This document shows, piece by piece, positions 10,523-19,153 of a stretch of 64,000 nt of DNA. Positions within the stretch are counted from its first letter, which is position 1. Each line of letters opens with the position of its first letter. The stretch is taken from NCBI RefSeq assembly GCF_015209595.1, contig NZ_JADEYS010000023.1:16848-80847 (forward strand). The letters are read 5' to 3'. A program made the translations under genes and the position numbers. The notes beneath the pieces were generated by a model. That model was not told the origin of the DNA. It did not search any database and saw nothing but the letters and a program-made list of their open reading frames with translations. Source of the stretch: Pontibacterium sinense. GTDB lineage: Bacteria > Pseudomonadota > Gammaproteobacteria > Pseudomonadales > Balneatricaceae.

Positions 10523-10659
10523 TGTTGTTCTCCTTCTGATGTGAGGTGCTTGCGAACACTGAAATAAGAACATCCGCAAACCCGCGTGCTGAGACTTGAT
10601 GTTATGGGGCCTATAGTGTGTCAGATAATACTGATTAAGGTTTATGTATACGCAAAATA

Positions 10660-10694
10660 AAATGGGGCTAACCCTTAAACGATTAGCCCCATTT
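10660..10694 (-). terminator. Terminator of the pta-ackA operon
   Basis: A perfect 12-bp inverted repeat (AAATGGGGCTAA / TTAGCCCCATTT) with an 11-base loop lies 47 bases past the ackA stop. On the minus strand the stem runs into ATTTTATTTTG, giving a good U-tract. It separates ackA from the luxP-like gene. Confidence 0.85.
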
Positions 10695-10741
10695 CGGAAA
10701 ACTGTCCAGAAGCTTTCCGCCCCTGATAAGAAATGATTGCC

Positions 10742-11923
10742 TCAGCCGTTGAGCACTTCCTCAACATGGGTGGCGATCATCGCTTCCTCGTTGGTTGGGA
10801 TCACGCGGACCTCCACGTTCGAGTTGAGGGTGCTGATCAATGCGTCGCCACGATCGTTGGCAGCGTTATCGATCTGTATCCCTAACCAGCGGCTGCGTTC
10901 CAGCACACGTTGGCGAAGGTTTGCATCGTTCTCACCGATACCGCCCGTGAATACCAATTGCTGCAAGCCTTCTAGTGTGGCGCTCAGGCGACCTAGCTCC
11001 AGAGCGATGCGGTAAGCAAACATCTCAATCGCTTCTTCCGCATGGGGGTGATCAGCCTGATGCAACTCCAGCATATCGGCGCTGATACCAGAGACGCCCA
11101 ACAGACCGCTTTCTTTGTTGATCAGTTGTTCCAGCGCATCCAGATCCATATCGTAGTGACGTGCCAGATAGATCAGCACACCCGGATCAATACTGCCACA
11201 GCGGCTTCCCATCGGCAGGCCGTCTACTGCGGTAAAGCCCATCGAGGATGCAATAGATTGTCCGTCTTTTACGGCACACATACTGGCACCGGCACCGAGG
11301 TGACAAACAACAGTGTTCAGCCCGCCGGTATTCGCGCTTTCTAGCTGCCGTTGGATAAATTCATAAGACAGCCCATGGAACCCGTAACGATGAACCCCAT
11401 CGTCGGTAAAGCGTCGTGGCAGCGCATAACTGCGCTCTATTTTGGGTTGTCCAACATGGAACATAGTATCGAAGCAGGCGATTTGGGGCAGTGATGGCTC
11501 CAGAATCTGACAGGCACGAATCAACTTAAGATTATACGGCTGATGCAGGGGGGCAAGGGGAACGTACTGTTCCAGTGCCATCAGTAACTGTGAGTTCACC
11601 CGTACCGGATTGCTGAACTGTTCGCCACCATGGACTACGCGATGGCCAAACGCGATGAGTTCGCTCTTGCTGACATGTGTTTCGATCCAGGATAACACAA
11701 ACTGCAATGCCGCCTGATGGCGATTGTCTCGAAAGGTAGTGGACAGATCCAGCGGTGCTTTTTCAACTAATTGGCCATCCGCATCGCTAATCTTGCAGCG
11801 AGCATCGCCCAGGATATTGCTGAGCTTAAAAATGAAACGGCATTTCAGACCATCCTTCTGCTGAGCGAAGAGCGCGCATTTGAGACTGGATGAGCCGCCG
11901 TTTACGGTAAGTACTGTTTTCAT
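10742..11923 (-). CDS. ackA: Acetate kinase
   Basis: It makes acetate and ATP from acetyl phosphate and ADP (reversible), in the cytoplasm. The 393-residue protein shows the ASKHA-kinase signatures: N-terminal LTVNGGSSSLKCALF, FGHRVVHGGEQF, the CHLGAGASMCAVKDG phosphate-binding loop, MGSRCGSIDPG and VFTGGIGENDANLR. The chosen ATG fits the family N-terminus; it lies four bases after the stop of the acyltransferase gene with no clear ribosome site, which suggests translational coupling. With the upstream gene it forms an acetyl-CoA/acetate interconversion operon used for overflow or acetate uptake. Confidence 0.95.
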   Translation of the reverse strand: MKTVLTVNGGSSSLKCALFAQQKDGLKCRFIFKLSNILGDARCKISDADGQLVEKAPLDLSTTFRDNRHQAALQFVLSWIETHVSKSELIAFGHRVVHGGEQFSNPVRVNSQLLMALEQYVPLAPLHQPYNLKLIRACQILEPSLPQIACFDTMFHVGQPKIERSYALPRRFTDDGVHRYGFHGLSYEFIQRQLESANTGGLNTVVCHLGAGASMCAVKDGQSIASSMGFTAVDGLPMGSRCGSIDPGVLIYLARHYDMDLDALEQLINKESGLLGVSGISADMLELHQADHPHAEEAIEMFAYRIALELGRLSATLEGLQQLVFTGGIGENDANLRQRVLERSRWLGIQIDNAANDRGDALISTLNSNVEVRVIPTNEEAMIATHVEEVLNG

Positions 11924-11927
11924 TGTT

Positions 11928-12866
11928 TTATAGGCCGTTCGGGTGCAGAACCATGTGAGATGCCAACGCGCAGGAGGCAAGGCGTCCCAGAGTTTTTTCC
12001 GAGCGACTGGTCAGGATAATGGGGGCTCTGGCGCCCAGTGCGATACCGGCGGCTTTTGCATCAGCCAGATAGACCAGCTGCTTGGCGATCATGTTGGCTG
12101 ATTCCAGATCCGGTGCCAATAAAATGTCAGCATCTCCCGATACCACTGATTTGATATGTTTATCTATCGCAGCCTGCTGGGAAATCGCATTATCAAATGC
12201 CAGAGGGCCATCCAGAATACCGCCAATAATCTGTTCTCGATCAGCCATTTTACAGAGCGCAGCAGCATCGATGGTGCTTTGAATGTTCGGCTTTACTTTC
12301 TCGACTGCAGATAGAATGGCAACTTTAGGCACTGCCACACCTAATGCGTGACAAAAATCGATCGCATTCTGGGTGATATCACGTTTGGTGAGTAAGTCGG
12401 GAGCGATATTGATCGCTGCATCAGTAATGATAATCGGTTTGTGATAATTTGGTACGTCAAACACAAAAACGTGGCTTAGGCGGCGTTCGGTGCGAATACC
12501 TTTTGTTTTATGAACAACAGCACTCAGCAGTTCTGCCGTGCCTAAATTGCCTTTCATCAAGGCGCTGGCGTCGGCGACACGGATAAGATCACAAGCGGCC
12601 TCAGCGGCAGCGTGGCTGTGTGGCGTGTCGATGATTTCATAGGGTGAAATATCGAGGTTATTGTCCTCGGCAGCAGCTTTTATTTTGCTTTCAGGACCGA
12701 CCAGAATAGGCTCGATCAAGCCTTGTTCTGCGGCTTCAACAGCACCAACCAGACTGTTGTGATCAACAGGATGCGCAACGGCTGTACGAATGGGGGTGGC
12801 TTTTATAGCCTGTTCGATGAAGAACTCCAGCTGATCATGAAGGGGAGGCTTCTCTTTAATAATCAT
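11928..12866 (-). CDS. Phosphate acetyl/butyryltransferase (short PTA_PTB type)
   Basis: A 312-residue enzyme with only the phosphate acyltransferase (PTA_PTB) domain, lacking the N-terminal P-loop/DRTGG regions of long Pta such as E. coli Pta. It transfers an acyl group from CoA to phosphate, giving acetyl (or butyryl) phosphate. Visible segments are ASALMKGNLGTAELLSAVV, the GIRTERRLSHVFVFD motif, FDNAISQQAA and DILLAPDLESANMIAKQL, as in proteins named bifunctional enoyl-CoA hydratase/phosphate acetyltransferase; no MaoC hydratase domain is fused here. Pairing with ackA four bases downstream argues for acetyl-CoA as the substrate. Start ATG 12866 has AAGGAA upstream. Confidence 0.88.
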   Translation of the reverse strand: MIIKEKPPLHDQLEFFIEQAIKATPIRTAVAHPVDHNSLVGAVEAAEQGLIEPILVGPESKIKAAAEDNNLDISPYEIIDTPHSHAAAEAACDLIRVADASALMKGNLGTAELLSAVVHKTKGIRTERRLSHVFVFDVPNYHKPIIITDAAINIAPDLLTKRDITQNAIDFCHALGVAVPKVAILSAVEKVKPNIQSTIDAAALCKMADREQIIGGILDGPLAFDNAISQQAAIDKHIKSVVSGDADILLAPDLESANMIAKQLVYLADAKAAGIALGARAPIILTSRSEKTLGRLASCALASHMVLHPNGL

Positions 12867-13137
12867 CGTACACGGTTTCCTTGGTTTCTGGGGGAGCTAT
12901 TGCTGCTGTTGCCCGGCTTGCCTTTGTCTGTGAATGGACGTAAGGCTAGGTAAATTCTATTAAATGATTATGACGCAGTGCAACATTAACACTTATTGAT
13001 ATAAATCTGTCGCTTAACTCTCCGGCATCTCTGCCGAGATATACATGAGTATTGGTACTCAGCAGTATTGCTACTAAGCTAATAACCTTGAGCCAGCCAG
13101 TGTTGGATGGGTTTTGTTGTAAACGGAGATCTTCATT

Positions 13138-14733
13138 ATGAAAAACGGTATGGCCCGACTCATCGACAGTATTCTGAGTGGTCTAGGTTGTCGTACGTTG
13201 AACCAGCAGTTTCTCCTGTCGTATGCAATCATCTTCCTGCTAGCGGCTATGTCAGGTGTTTCGCTCTATATGAGTATGGCAATTGATCCAAATACCATTA
13301 ACGTGGCGGGTCGACAGCGTATGCTCAGTCAGCGAATTGCTAAAGAAGCAATGTTGGTTGAAGCTAAAATTGAGCAGCGTGCAGTGTTGGAAAAAACCAT
13401 CAAGCTGTTCGAACGCTCTCACAATGCAATAGTGGCAGGCGATGCTGCGCAGAATATGAAACCGATATCCAATCCGGATATTCTGGCGCAAATGCAGAAG
13501 GTCAATGGCTTGTGGATGACCTACAAGTCTATGTTGCTGCTACATATTGAGCGTGCGACGCCTGAAACCCTGGCGCAGATTCATAAGCAATCTCCTATTG
13601 TGTTGAAGGAGATGAATAAAGCAGTTGTGATGATGACCCAGGAGTCGGGCAGCATCACCCGTATGCAGCTGATGATCTCTTTTGTCTGTGTCGTCGCGAT
13701 TTTGTTCCTGGTGATCATGGGACGGATGTTTGGTCTGCGTATGTTGATGGACAACATCACTCGACTAGAGCGTCGTATGATTCAGGTGGGTGATGGTGAT
13801 TTTAGTCACCGCTTCGATATTATCCGGGCCGACAACGAAATTGGAAAACTCTTTAAGTGTTACAACGATATGCTTCAGCATGTCAGCGAGTTGATGTCTA
13901 AAGTCCAGCAGGTCGCTTCAAACACTGATCAGCATGTTAGCCGGGTCGTGAGTGCGACAGCGGATACTGAGCGAGGGGTCGGACGTCAGTACGATGATCT
14001 GGAACAGATTGCTGCTGCGATGACCGAAATGTCGGCGACTGTGCAAGAAGTGGCGAGTAATGCTATTGAAGCGGAACGCGCGGCCGGTGAAACGGATAAA
14101 CAGGCTCATCAGGGGGGAGAGGTTGTCGAGCGCTCTGAACAGCAGGCAACCGAGATGTTGAGAATGCTGGAAGGAACCGAAGATATGTTGCTACAGCTGG
14201 AAACGGAAACTCAGGCTGTTGATCAGGTGACGTCGGTGATTAATGACATTGCTGAACAGACTAATCTACTGGCATTGAATGCCGCGATCGAAGCGGCACG
14301 TGCGGGAGACCAGGGGCGCGGGTTTGCTGTGGTTGCAGATGAAGTTCGCACACTTGCGCAACGCACCCAGCAATCGACTCACCAGATTCAGGATATTGTT
14401 GAACGCTTACAAACGCAGTCACAGACAGCTGTGTCAGCGATGAAGAAAAGTACTCAGTTAGCGGTTGAGAGTAACGAGTTGTCTCAGGCCGGTGCTGCAG
14501 CGCTTCAAGGTATTATTGGCTCGACTGAAACGATTTCATCTATGAATACGATGATTTCTACCGCGGCGGAGGAGCAAAGTGCGGTGGCTGGTGATATTGA
14601 CCAACGTTTGGTTAACGTGTCCAACGTCGCAGGTGAAACCAAAGACGACACGCAACGTGTTGTTCAGTCGACCGAAGAGATTCGTCGTGAGATTCATGAA
14701 CTGAACGTGTTGGTACAGAAATTTAAGCTCTGA
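13138..14733 (+). CDS. Methyl-accepting chemotaxis protein with PilJ-type sensor
   Basis: A 531-residue chemoreceptor. Transmembrane helix 1 spans about residues 25-47; the periplasmic domain begins with [18 protein letters not shown], the signature of the type IV pili/nitrate-nitrite sensing (PilJ_N) family. Transmembrane helix 2 is near 176-200, followed by a HAMP domain and a long coiled-coil signalling domain with the hairpin tip [38 protein letters not shown]. No NWETF-type CheR/CheB pentapeptide is seen at the C-terminus (VQKFKL). It would signal to CheA through CheW to control flagella or pili; nitrate or nitrite is one possible ligand class. Ribosome site GGAG is 10 bases upstream and a terminator follows. 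Confidence 0.92.
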   Translation: MKNGMARLIDSILSGLGCRTLNQQFLLSYAIIFLLAAMSGVSLYMSMAIDPNTINVAGRQRMLSQRIAKEAMLVEAKIEQRAVLEKTIKLFERSHNAIVAGDAAQNMKPISNPDILAQMQKVNGLWMTYKSMLLLHIERATPETLAQIHKQSPIVLKEMNKAVVMMTQESGSITRMQLMISFVCVVAILFLVIMGRMFGLRMLMDNITRLERRMIQVGDGDFSHRFDIIRADNEIGKLFKCYNDMLQHVSELMSKVQQVASNTDQHVSRVVSATADTERGVGRQYDDLEQIAAAMTEMSATVQEVASNAIEAERAAGETDKQAHQGGEVVERSEQQATEMLRMLEGTEDMLLQLETETQAVDQVTSVINDIAEQTNLLALNAAIEAARAGDQGRGFAVVADEVRTLAQRTQQSTHQIQDIVERLQTQSQTAVSAMKKSTQLAVESNELSQAGAAALQGIIGSTETISSMNTMISTAAEEQSAVAGDIDQRLVNVSNVAGETKDDTQRVVQSTEEIRREIHELNVLVQKFKL

Positions 14734-14758
14734 CCCATCACTGTTCTGATAGCTTCGG

Positions 14759-14791
14759 AAAAGCCTGTTTGCATTGCAATCAGGCTTTTTT
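14759..14791 (+). terminator. Terminator after the chemoreceptor gene
   Basis: The stem AAAAGCCTG / CAGGC plus T-run (six T) encloses a loop that contains a further short TTGCATTGCAA hairpin. It starts 26 bases after the stop. Confidence 0.85.
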
Positions 14792-14831
14792 ATTGTCAGT
14801 GTGAAAGTAACGGATAGGGTAGGACGGATCG

Positions 14832-16088
14832 ATGAAGGTACTCCATACACGGGCGGTGCAGGTACGGGAGCAGATAGAACGCTTTAACGCAGGACTTCCC
14901 GAAACTGACTTGGCGCTGAAGTTTGAAAAGATGGCACAGTCGCCGTTTATTTTCTTTCGAGGCAGCAGTCATCTCTACTGGCATGACGTTTCTCGTGATT
15001 GGCGTATCTCTCTGTTTGGTGGCCGGTCAGAAAGCCAGATCTGGTTACAAGGTGATGCCCATATCTACAATTTTGGCGCATTGCATGATCATCAGAACCG
15101 TATCTATTTTGGTATGGATGACTTTGATGACGCGGTGGTGGCTGATTTTCAGTTTGACCTTTGGCGTCTGGCGACCAGTATGGTGTTGGATCTGCAGGAG
15201 CGAGAGTTCTGCAATGACGAGCTGGTGGATAAGGCGGTTAAGAAACTCGGTAATGCCTATCTGCAAGCGGTGGCAAGTGCTGGGCCTGACTGTCCAGCCG
15301 TTCGTATGGATACTGCGCCAAAACCGATTCGGAAGTTTCTACAGAAAGTACACGAGAAAAATACTCGGCAGCAGATGTTAAGCAAATGGACCGTGGATGG
15401 GTTTTGTCGTTTCGATAATCAGCATGAGAAACTGGAAACCGTGGATGGTGATCTTTTTCTGGCGATCAAATCTGCGGTAGACAGCTATCATCAGACACGT
15501 ATGCCAGTGCCGGAGGAGATCCCACAGGTATTAGATATTTCGCGTCGGACGAAGGCCGGGACGGGATCACTGGGTAACCACAGGTACTACGTACTCATGG
15601 AAGGCCGTTCTGCTGATGAGAATGTGATACTGGATATTAAACAGCAGCGTGAACCCGCTTCTGTGGCGGCTATGCCGAAGCCGGAACGGTACTGGTATCG
15701 TGAAACCTTCACCCATGAAGGACGACGACATGCGGACGCCTATAAGGCCATTGCTGAGCATCCTGACAGTTGGTTGGGGTGGCTCAGTATTCATGATCAG
15801 CTCTATTCAGTCCGTGAACGTTCTCCTTTCAAGAAGGATTATCCGGCCCACAAACTGGATGCCGATGAGTATCTGGAAATGGCTTCAATCTGGGGTGAGG
15901 TTTTAGGGCAAGAACATGCCAGGGGATCATTCTGTATGCAGGAACCGGAAGCTGCTTTTGTTGAGTTTGTGCGTGATCAGCTGATACCAGAGAAGAAAAC
16001 CTTTGTCCGACTGTTGAGAGCCGTTGCACCCCACTATGCGCGCTGTGTACAGCAAGACTGGTACGTCTTTCGTGACATGCACGAATAA
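14832..16088 (+). CDS. DUF2252 family protein
   Basis: A 418-residue protein of the DUF2252 family, which has a protein-kinase/phosphotransferase-like fold but no established role. Conserved family segments are FRGSSHLYWHD (residues 42-52), WLQGDAHIYNFG (71-82) and the acidic FGMDDFDDA (93-101), followed by DLWRLATS and later GTGSLGNHRYYVL. GDxHxxNFG resembles the catalytic/metal-binding loop of kinase-like folds, with DDFDD as the metal ligand; this is inference. No signal peptide is visible. AGGA at 14821 lies 7 bases before the ATG. It stands between terminators of the chemoreceptor and a GNAT gene 100 bases downstream, with no clear functional link. Confidence 0.85.
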   Translation: MKVLHTRAVQVREQIERFNAGLPETDLALKFEKMAQSPFIFFRGSSHLYWHDVSRDWRISLFGGRSESQIWLQGDAHIYNFGALHDHQNRIYFGMDDFDDAVVADFQFDLWRLATSMVLDLQEREFCNDELVDKAVKKLGNAYLQAVASAGPDCPAVRMDTAPKPIRKFLQKVHEKNTRQQMLSKWTVDGFCRFDNQHEKLETVDGDLFLAIKSAVDSYHQTRMPVPEEIPQVLDISRRTKAGTGSLGNHRYYVLMEGRSADENVILDIKQQREPASVAAMPKPERYWYRETFTHEGRRHADAYKAIAEHPDSWLGWLSIHDQLYSVRERSPFKKDYPAHKLDADEYLEMASIWGEVLGQEHARGSFCMQEPEAAFVEFVRDQLIPEKKTFVRLLRAVAPHYARCVQQDWYVFRDMHE

Positions 16089-16188
16089 TAGGACACCTGC
16101 TCTCCGGAATAGCTCGGCGATGGGCATGACAGCGTGAAAATTGTGGCTATTCTTACTGTATATAAAGGGCAGTGGGAGGGTCATCGGC

Positions 16189-16764
16189 ATGAACATCAGG
16201 CCGGCTCGTTCAACCGATGCTGATGCTTTGGCGTATTTAACCAATTTGTCATCAGAAGGTTTGTCAGAATGTATCTGGGAGCATCTGGCGAAGGGGGATG
16301 AAACACCTCTTCATGCAGGCGCACGTCTTATCAGTAAAGGTGATGGTATTTTTAGCTACCATAATACCGCTGTACAGGAGCATAACCACGAGGTTCTAGC
16401 ATTGATATCCGGACGTCATTTGTTGGATACCAATCTGCCCGTGATGTTGGATGAATACTTGCCGTTTATCCGTTCGCTCATCAAACTGGAAGCTAAAGTG
16501 CGTGGTAGCTGGAATATTACCGCGTTGGCGGTGCATCCGGAGTATACCCGGCGCGGATTAGCAACGCAGTTGCTTGAATCAGCGGAACGTCTGTCTAAGA
16601 CGCTAGAGATCAGGCAGCTGAGTATTGCTGTTGCCAGTGAAAATCCGGAAGCCTGTCGTCTGGTGGAAAACTTTGGTTTTGAACCGGTCGCCCGTGAGAC
16701 CTTTGTCCGTTTTGGAAGTCTTAAACATAACGGAGACTGGTTAATGATGGTTAAATCTATCTGA
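16189..16764 (+). CDS. GNAT family N-acetyltransferase
   Basis: A 191-residue protein whose middle carries the acetyl-CoA binding motif of GNAT enzymes (ITALAVHPEYTRRGLATQLLESAERL, residues about 118-145, with R-R-G-L-A as the pyrophosphate loop), then ENPEACRLVENFGFEPVARE. The N-terminus MNIRPARSTDADALAYL is the usual opening of the fold. The substrate cannot be told from sequence. The start at 16189 is chosen because GGGAGGG at 16174-16180 sits 8 bases upstream; a longer in-frame ATG at 16141 has no such site and gives an atypical N-terminus. It has its own spacing from both neighbours. Confidence 0.85.
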   Translation: MNIRPARSTDADALAYLTNLSSEGLSECIWEHLAKGDETPLHAGARLISKGDGIFSYHNTAVQEHNHEVLALISGRHLLDTNLPVMLDEYLPFIRSLIKLEAKVRGSWNITALAVHPEYTRRGLATQLLESAERLSKTLEIRQLSIAVASENPEACRLVENFGFEPVARETFVRFGSLKHNGDWLMMVKSI

Positions 16765-16903
16765 AATTCATCGCTTCTGTGCCTCTTGTCTCTGTTCTTC
16801 ATTTTAGTCTGATGTTTTTCCGATGAGCGTCAATGTTGAGTGCTGTCCAGTTGCCGGTGGATCGGGCATAATCAGCTCCATACCAAGTACTTAGGGAAGA
16901 CTG

Positions 16904-17938
16904 ATGGGACGACTAATTGATTGGTGTGTGGATCTTTGGGATGCCACACCGGGTGGTAAACTGGTCCGCATGACTCTGGCGGCTCTGGGCGCCTATCTGG
17001 TGCTGTCGATACCGGTAGGTATGTATTGGAGCATGGCCCCTGCACAGTTTGACCCTGTTGCTGGAGCCCAGGAAGATGCTGAAGCGCGTGGCGTGAAACC
17101 TGCCACTGGCTATACCACGGTGTATACGCTGCATCGTGTGATGGATACACTGTTGCAAAAACCGGGTGGTTATATCGGTAACGACCGCATGCCACCGGGT
17201 GTTTGGCTGGATAATATCGGCAATTGGGAGTTTGGTGCACTGGTACAGGTACGAGATCTGAGCCGGGCACTGCGTAAAGATTTTAGCCGTTCTCAGTCTC
17301 AGTCGGTTGAATATCCTGCGCTGACGGTTGCTGAACCTCAGTTCAACTTCGATAGCAGCAGCTGGCTACTGCCGTCTTCTGAATCTCAGTACAAAGAAGG
17401 CTTGGAAGCGCTGCAAAGCTATCTCATTGCTTTGGCTGATGGTGGTCAGAGTGATGCACAGTTCTATGCACGTGCGGATAATCTGAATAACTGGCTCGCG
17501 GATGTACAGACCCGTCTGGGTAGTTTGTCCCAACGCTTGAGTGCGAGTGTCGGGCAAAAACGCCTGAACACGGATCTGGCAGGTGAAGCGGATGCGACCC
17601 AGTCGACGGCAACGGCTTCAGAGCAGGAAGTGAAAACGCCCTGGCTGGAAATTGACGATGTGTTCTATGAGGCGCGCGGCTCTACGTGGGCTCTGTTGCA
17701 CATCCTGCGTGGCATCGAAGCTGACTTTGGACCGACACTGGATAAGAAGAACGCGCGTGTAAGTTTGCGCCAGATTATTCGTGAACTGGAAGCTGCGCAA
17801 GATACTGTCTGGAGTCCAATGATCCTGAACGGTGGTGGTTTCGGGCTGTTTGCTAACCACTCTCTGGTGATGGCGAATTACATCTCCCGTGCGAACGCGG
17901 CGATCATTGATCTGCGTGAATTGCTGAACCGTGGTTGA
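16904..17938 (+). CDS. DUF2333 family inner-membrane protein
   Basis: A 344-residue protein with one N-terminal transmembrane helix (about residues 22-43, MTLAALGAYLVLSIPVGMYW) and a large soluble domain, probably periplasmic. It matches the DUF2333 family of gammaproteobacteria: TLHRVMDTLLQKPGGYIGNDRMPPGVWLDNIGNWEFGALVQVRD and the C-terminal FYEARGSTWALLHILRGIEADF ... FGLFANHSLVMANYISRANAAIIDLRELL. The function of the family is not known to me. A variable linker (about 210-245) is rich in Ser, Thr, Gln and Ala. The gene is followed by its own terminator and is likely monocistronic. Confidence 0.85.
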   Translation: MGRLIDWCVDLWDATPGGKLVRMTLAALGAYLVLSIPVGMYWSMAPAQFDPVAGAQEDAEARGVKPATGYTTVYTLHRVMDTLLQKPGGYIGNDRMPPGVWLDNIGNWEFGALVQVRDLSRALRKDFSRSQSQSVEYPALTVAEPQFNFDSSSWLLPSSESQYKEGLEALQSYLIALADGGQSDAQFYARADNLNNWLADVQTRLGSLSQRLSASVGQKRLNTDLAGEADATQSTATASEQEVKTPWLEIDDVFYEARGSTWALLHILRGIEADFGPTLDKKNARVSLRQIIRELEAAQDTVWSPMILNGGGFGLFANHSLVMANYISRANAAIIDLRELLNRG

Positions 17939-17960
17939 TTCATAGTGCGACGTACGATCT

Positions 17961-17988
17961 AAAAGCAGTCTCGATGGCTGCTTTTTTT
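17961..17988 (+). terminator. Terminator after the DUF2333 gene
   Basis: An 8-bp stem (AAAAGCAG / CTGCTTTT) with a nine-base loop is followed by a run of seven T, 22 bases past the stop. Confidence 0.85.
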
Positions 17989-18144
17989 GTGGGTTTTTTA
18001 TAGGTGTGATGAATAGTTTCGAGGGAGTGACAGTCGGCCATCCGGCTCGTATGCCCCAGAAGACGCTATCTCTGCCTACACTATCTATATAACGTTCTGT
18101 GAGGGAACAGTTGAGCTATTCCCAGCACGATTCTGGAGGACATT

Positions 18145-18612
18145 ATGAAGCGGATCTTTCTCATTATTACCCATCTGGGCGCGATTGCACTGGGCTTTGC
18201 CCTCGGTATCTATATGTTACCGATTCTGACTGAGCCTCAGGGGCCTTCAATAGTTGAAGTCGAAAAACTAGCGTCTAGCTCTTTGTACAAAGCCGAGTTT
18301 AAACGTGACCTGGCTGGCAGTGATCTTCTTCACTGGGGGGAAGGTACGGTGTCTATCAGTAAAGGTGCGGTATCGTTGATGGGAGAGGTTTCCCCAGGCC
18401 CGGATTACAAACTGTATCTGGCGCCAGAGTTTGTTGAAACGGAAGATCAGTTTCTGCAACTGAAGCGGTATTCTGTTCAGGTCGGGGATATCAAAACCTT
18501 TGATAATTTTGTGGTTAACCTGCCGGAATCCATCAACCCTGAAGACTATACGACCGTGGTGGTTTGGTGTGAAACGTTTGGTGAGTTTATTACGGCCGCA
18601 CAGTATCGTTAA
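18145..18612 (+). CDS. DM13 domain protein, exported
   Basis: A 155-residue protein with an N-terminal hydrophobic signal or anchor (MKRIFLIITHLGAIALGFALGIYMLPIL) and a single DM13 domain: GSDLLHWGEGTVSI, SLMGEVSPGPDYKLYLAPEFV, VQVGDIKTFDNFVVNLPESI and VVVWCETFGEFITAAQYR. The conserved cysteine in the VVVWC motif is a hallmark of DM13, a fold proposed to bind a redox cofactor and act in electron transfer; bacterial roles are unproven. GGAGG stands just before the ATG. The gene is alone between terminators. A small intergenic of 206 bases precedes it. Confidence 0.85.
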   Translation: MKRIFLIITHLGAIALGFALGIYMLPILTEPQGPSIVEVEKLASSSLYKAEFKRDLAGSDLLHWGEGTVSISKGAVSLMGEVSPGPDYKLYLAPEFVETEDQFLQLKRYSVQVGDIKTFDNFVVNLPESINPEDYTTVVVWCETFGEFITAAQYR

Positions 18613-18655
18613 GCTCGCTCAGCGTCGATCAATTCATTGTTGATCGTCAAGTAAC

Positions 18656-18687
18656 AAAAAACGGGCCTGAAATATGGCCCGTTTTTT
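18656..18687. terminator. Bidirectional terminator between DM13 and HIT genes
   Basis: A perfect 12-bp inverted repeat (AAAAAACGGGCC / GGCCCGTTTTTT) with an eight-base loop gives a T-tract on both strands between two convergent genes. Confidence 0.93.
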
Positions 18688-18717
18688 GTCAGTTGCACGT
18701 GTAAAATCTGACCGTAA

Positions 18718-19089
18718 TTATGAAAGAGGTTTTTTCAGGTTTTCATCAAAATACGGCGGCCAGCCCAGTGGCTTACCGCCTAATAGATGCAGGTGGATAT
18801 GGTGGACCGTTTGCCCACCATGGTCGTTACAGTTGAAAACTGTACGATAGCCGCTTTCGTCAAATCCTTGTTCTTTAGCAATCTTGCCTGCCACTTGTAC
18901 CATATGACCAACCAGCGCAGTGTCTTCGTCAGCGATCTCATTGGTGGTGGCGATGTGTTTCCTCGGGATCACCAACACATGAGTTGGTGCCTGAGGATTA
19001 ATGTCATTGAATGCGATGACCTGATCATCTTCATAGATGACATCTGCCGGAATTTCCTTGTTCAGTATTTTGCAGAACAAACAGTCCAT
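18718..19089 (-). CDS. hinT: HIT family nucleotide-binding protein (HinT-like)
   Basis: A 123-residue HIT protein of the HinT branch, a purine nucleoside phosphoramidase acting on AMP-linked amines such as adenylated lysine. It has the N-terminal CLFCKILNKEIPADVIYEDD, the FNDINPQAPTHVLVIPRKH segment and the histidine triad HHIHLHLLGG near the C-terminus. The start is the ATG at 19089, 7 bases after AAGGG; an in-frame ATG five codons earlier is less well placed. The gene is alone, convergent with the DM13 gene and separated from the spoVR stop by about 65 bases. Confidence 0.92.
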   Translation of the reverse strand: MDCLFCKILNKEIPADVIYEDDQVIAFNDINPQAPTHVLVIPRKHIATTNEIADEDTALVGHMVQVAGKIAKEQGFDESGYRTVFNCNDHGGQTVHHIHLHLLGGKPLGWPPYFDENLKKPLS

Positions 19090-19153
19090 AACGATACCCT
19101 TCATTGATGAATACGGCTGTAATGACAGCAGTATAGCGTTGCGAAGGGGACGA

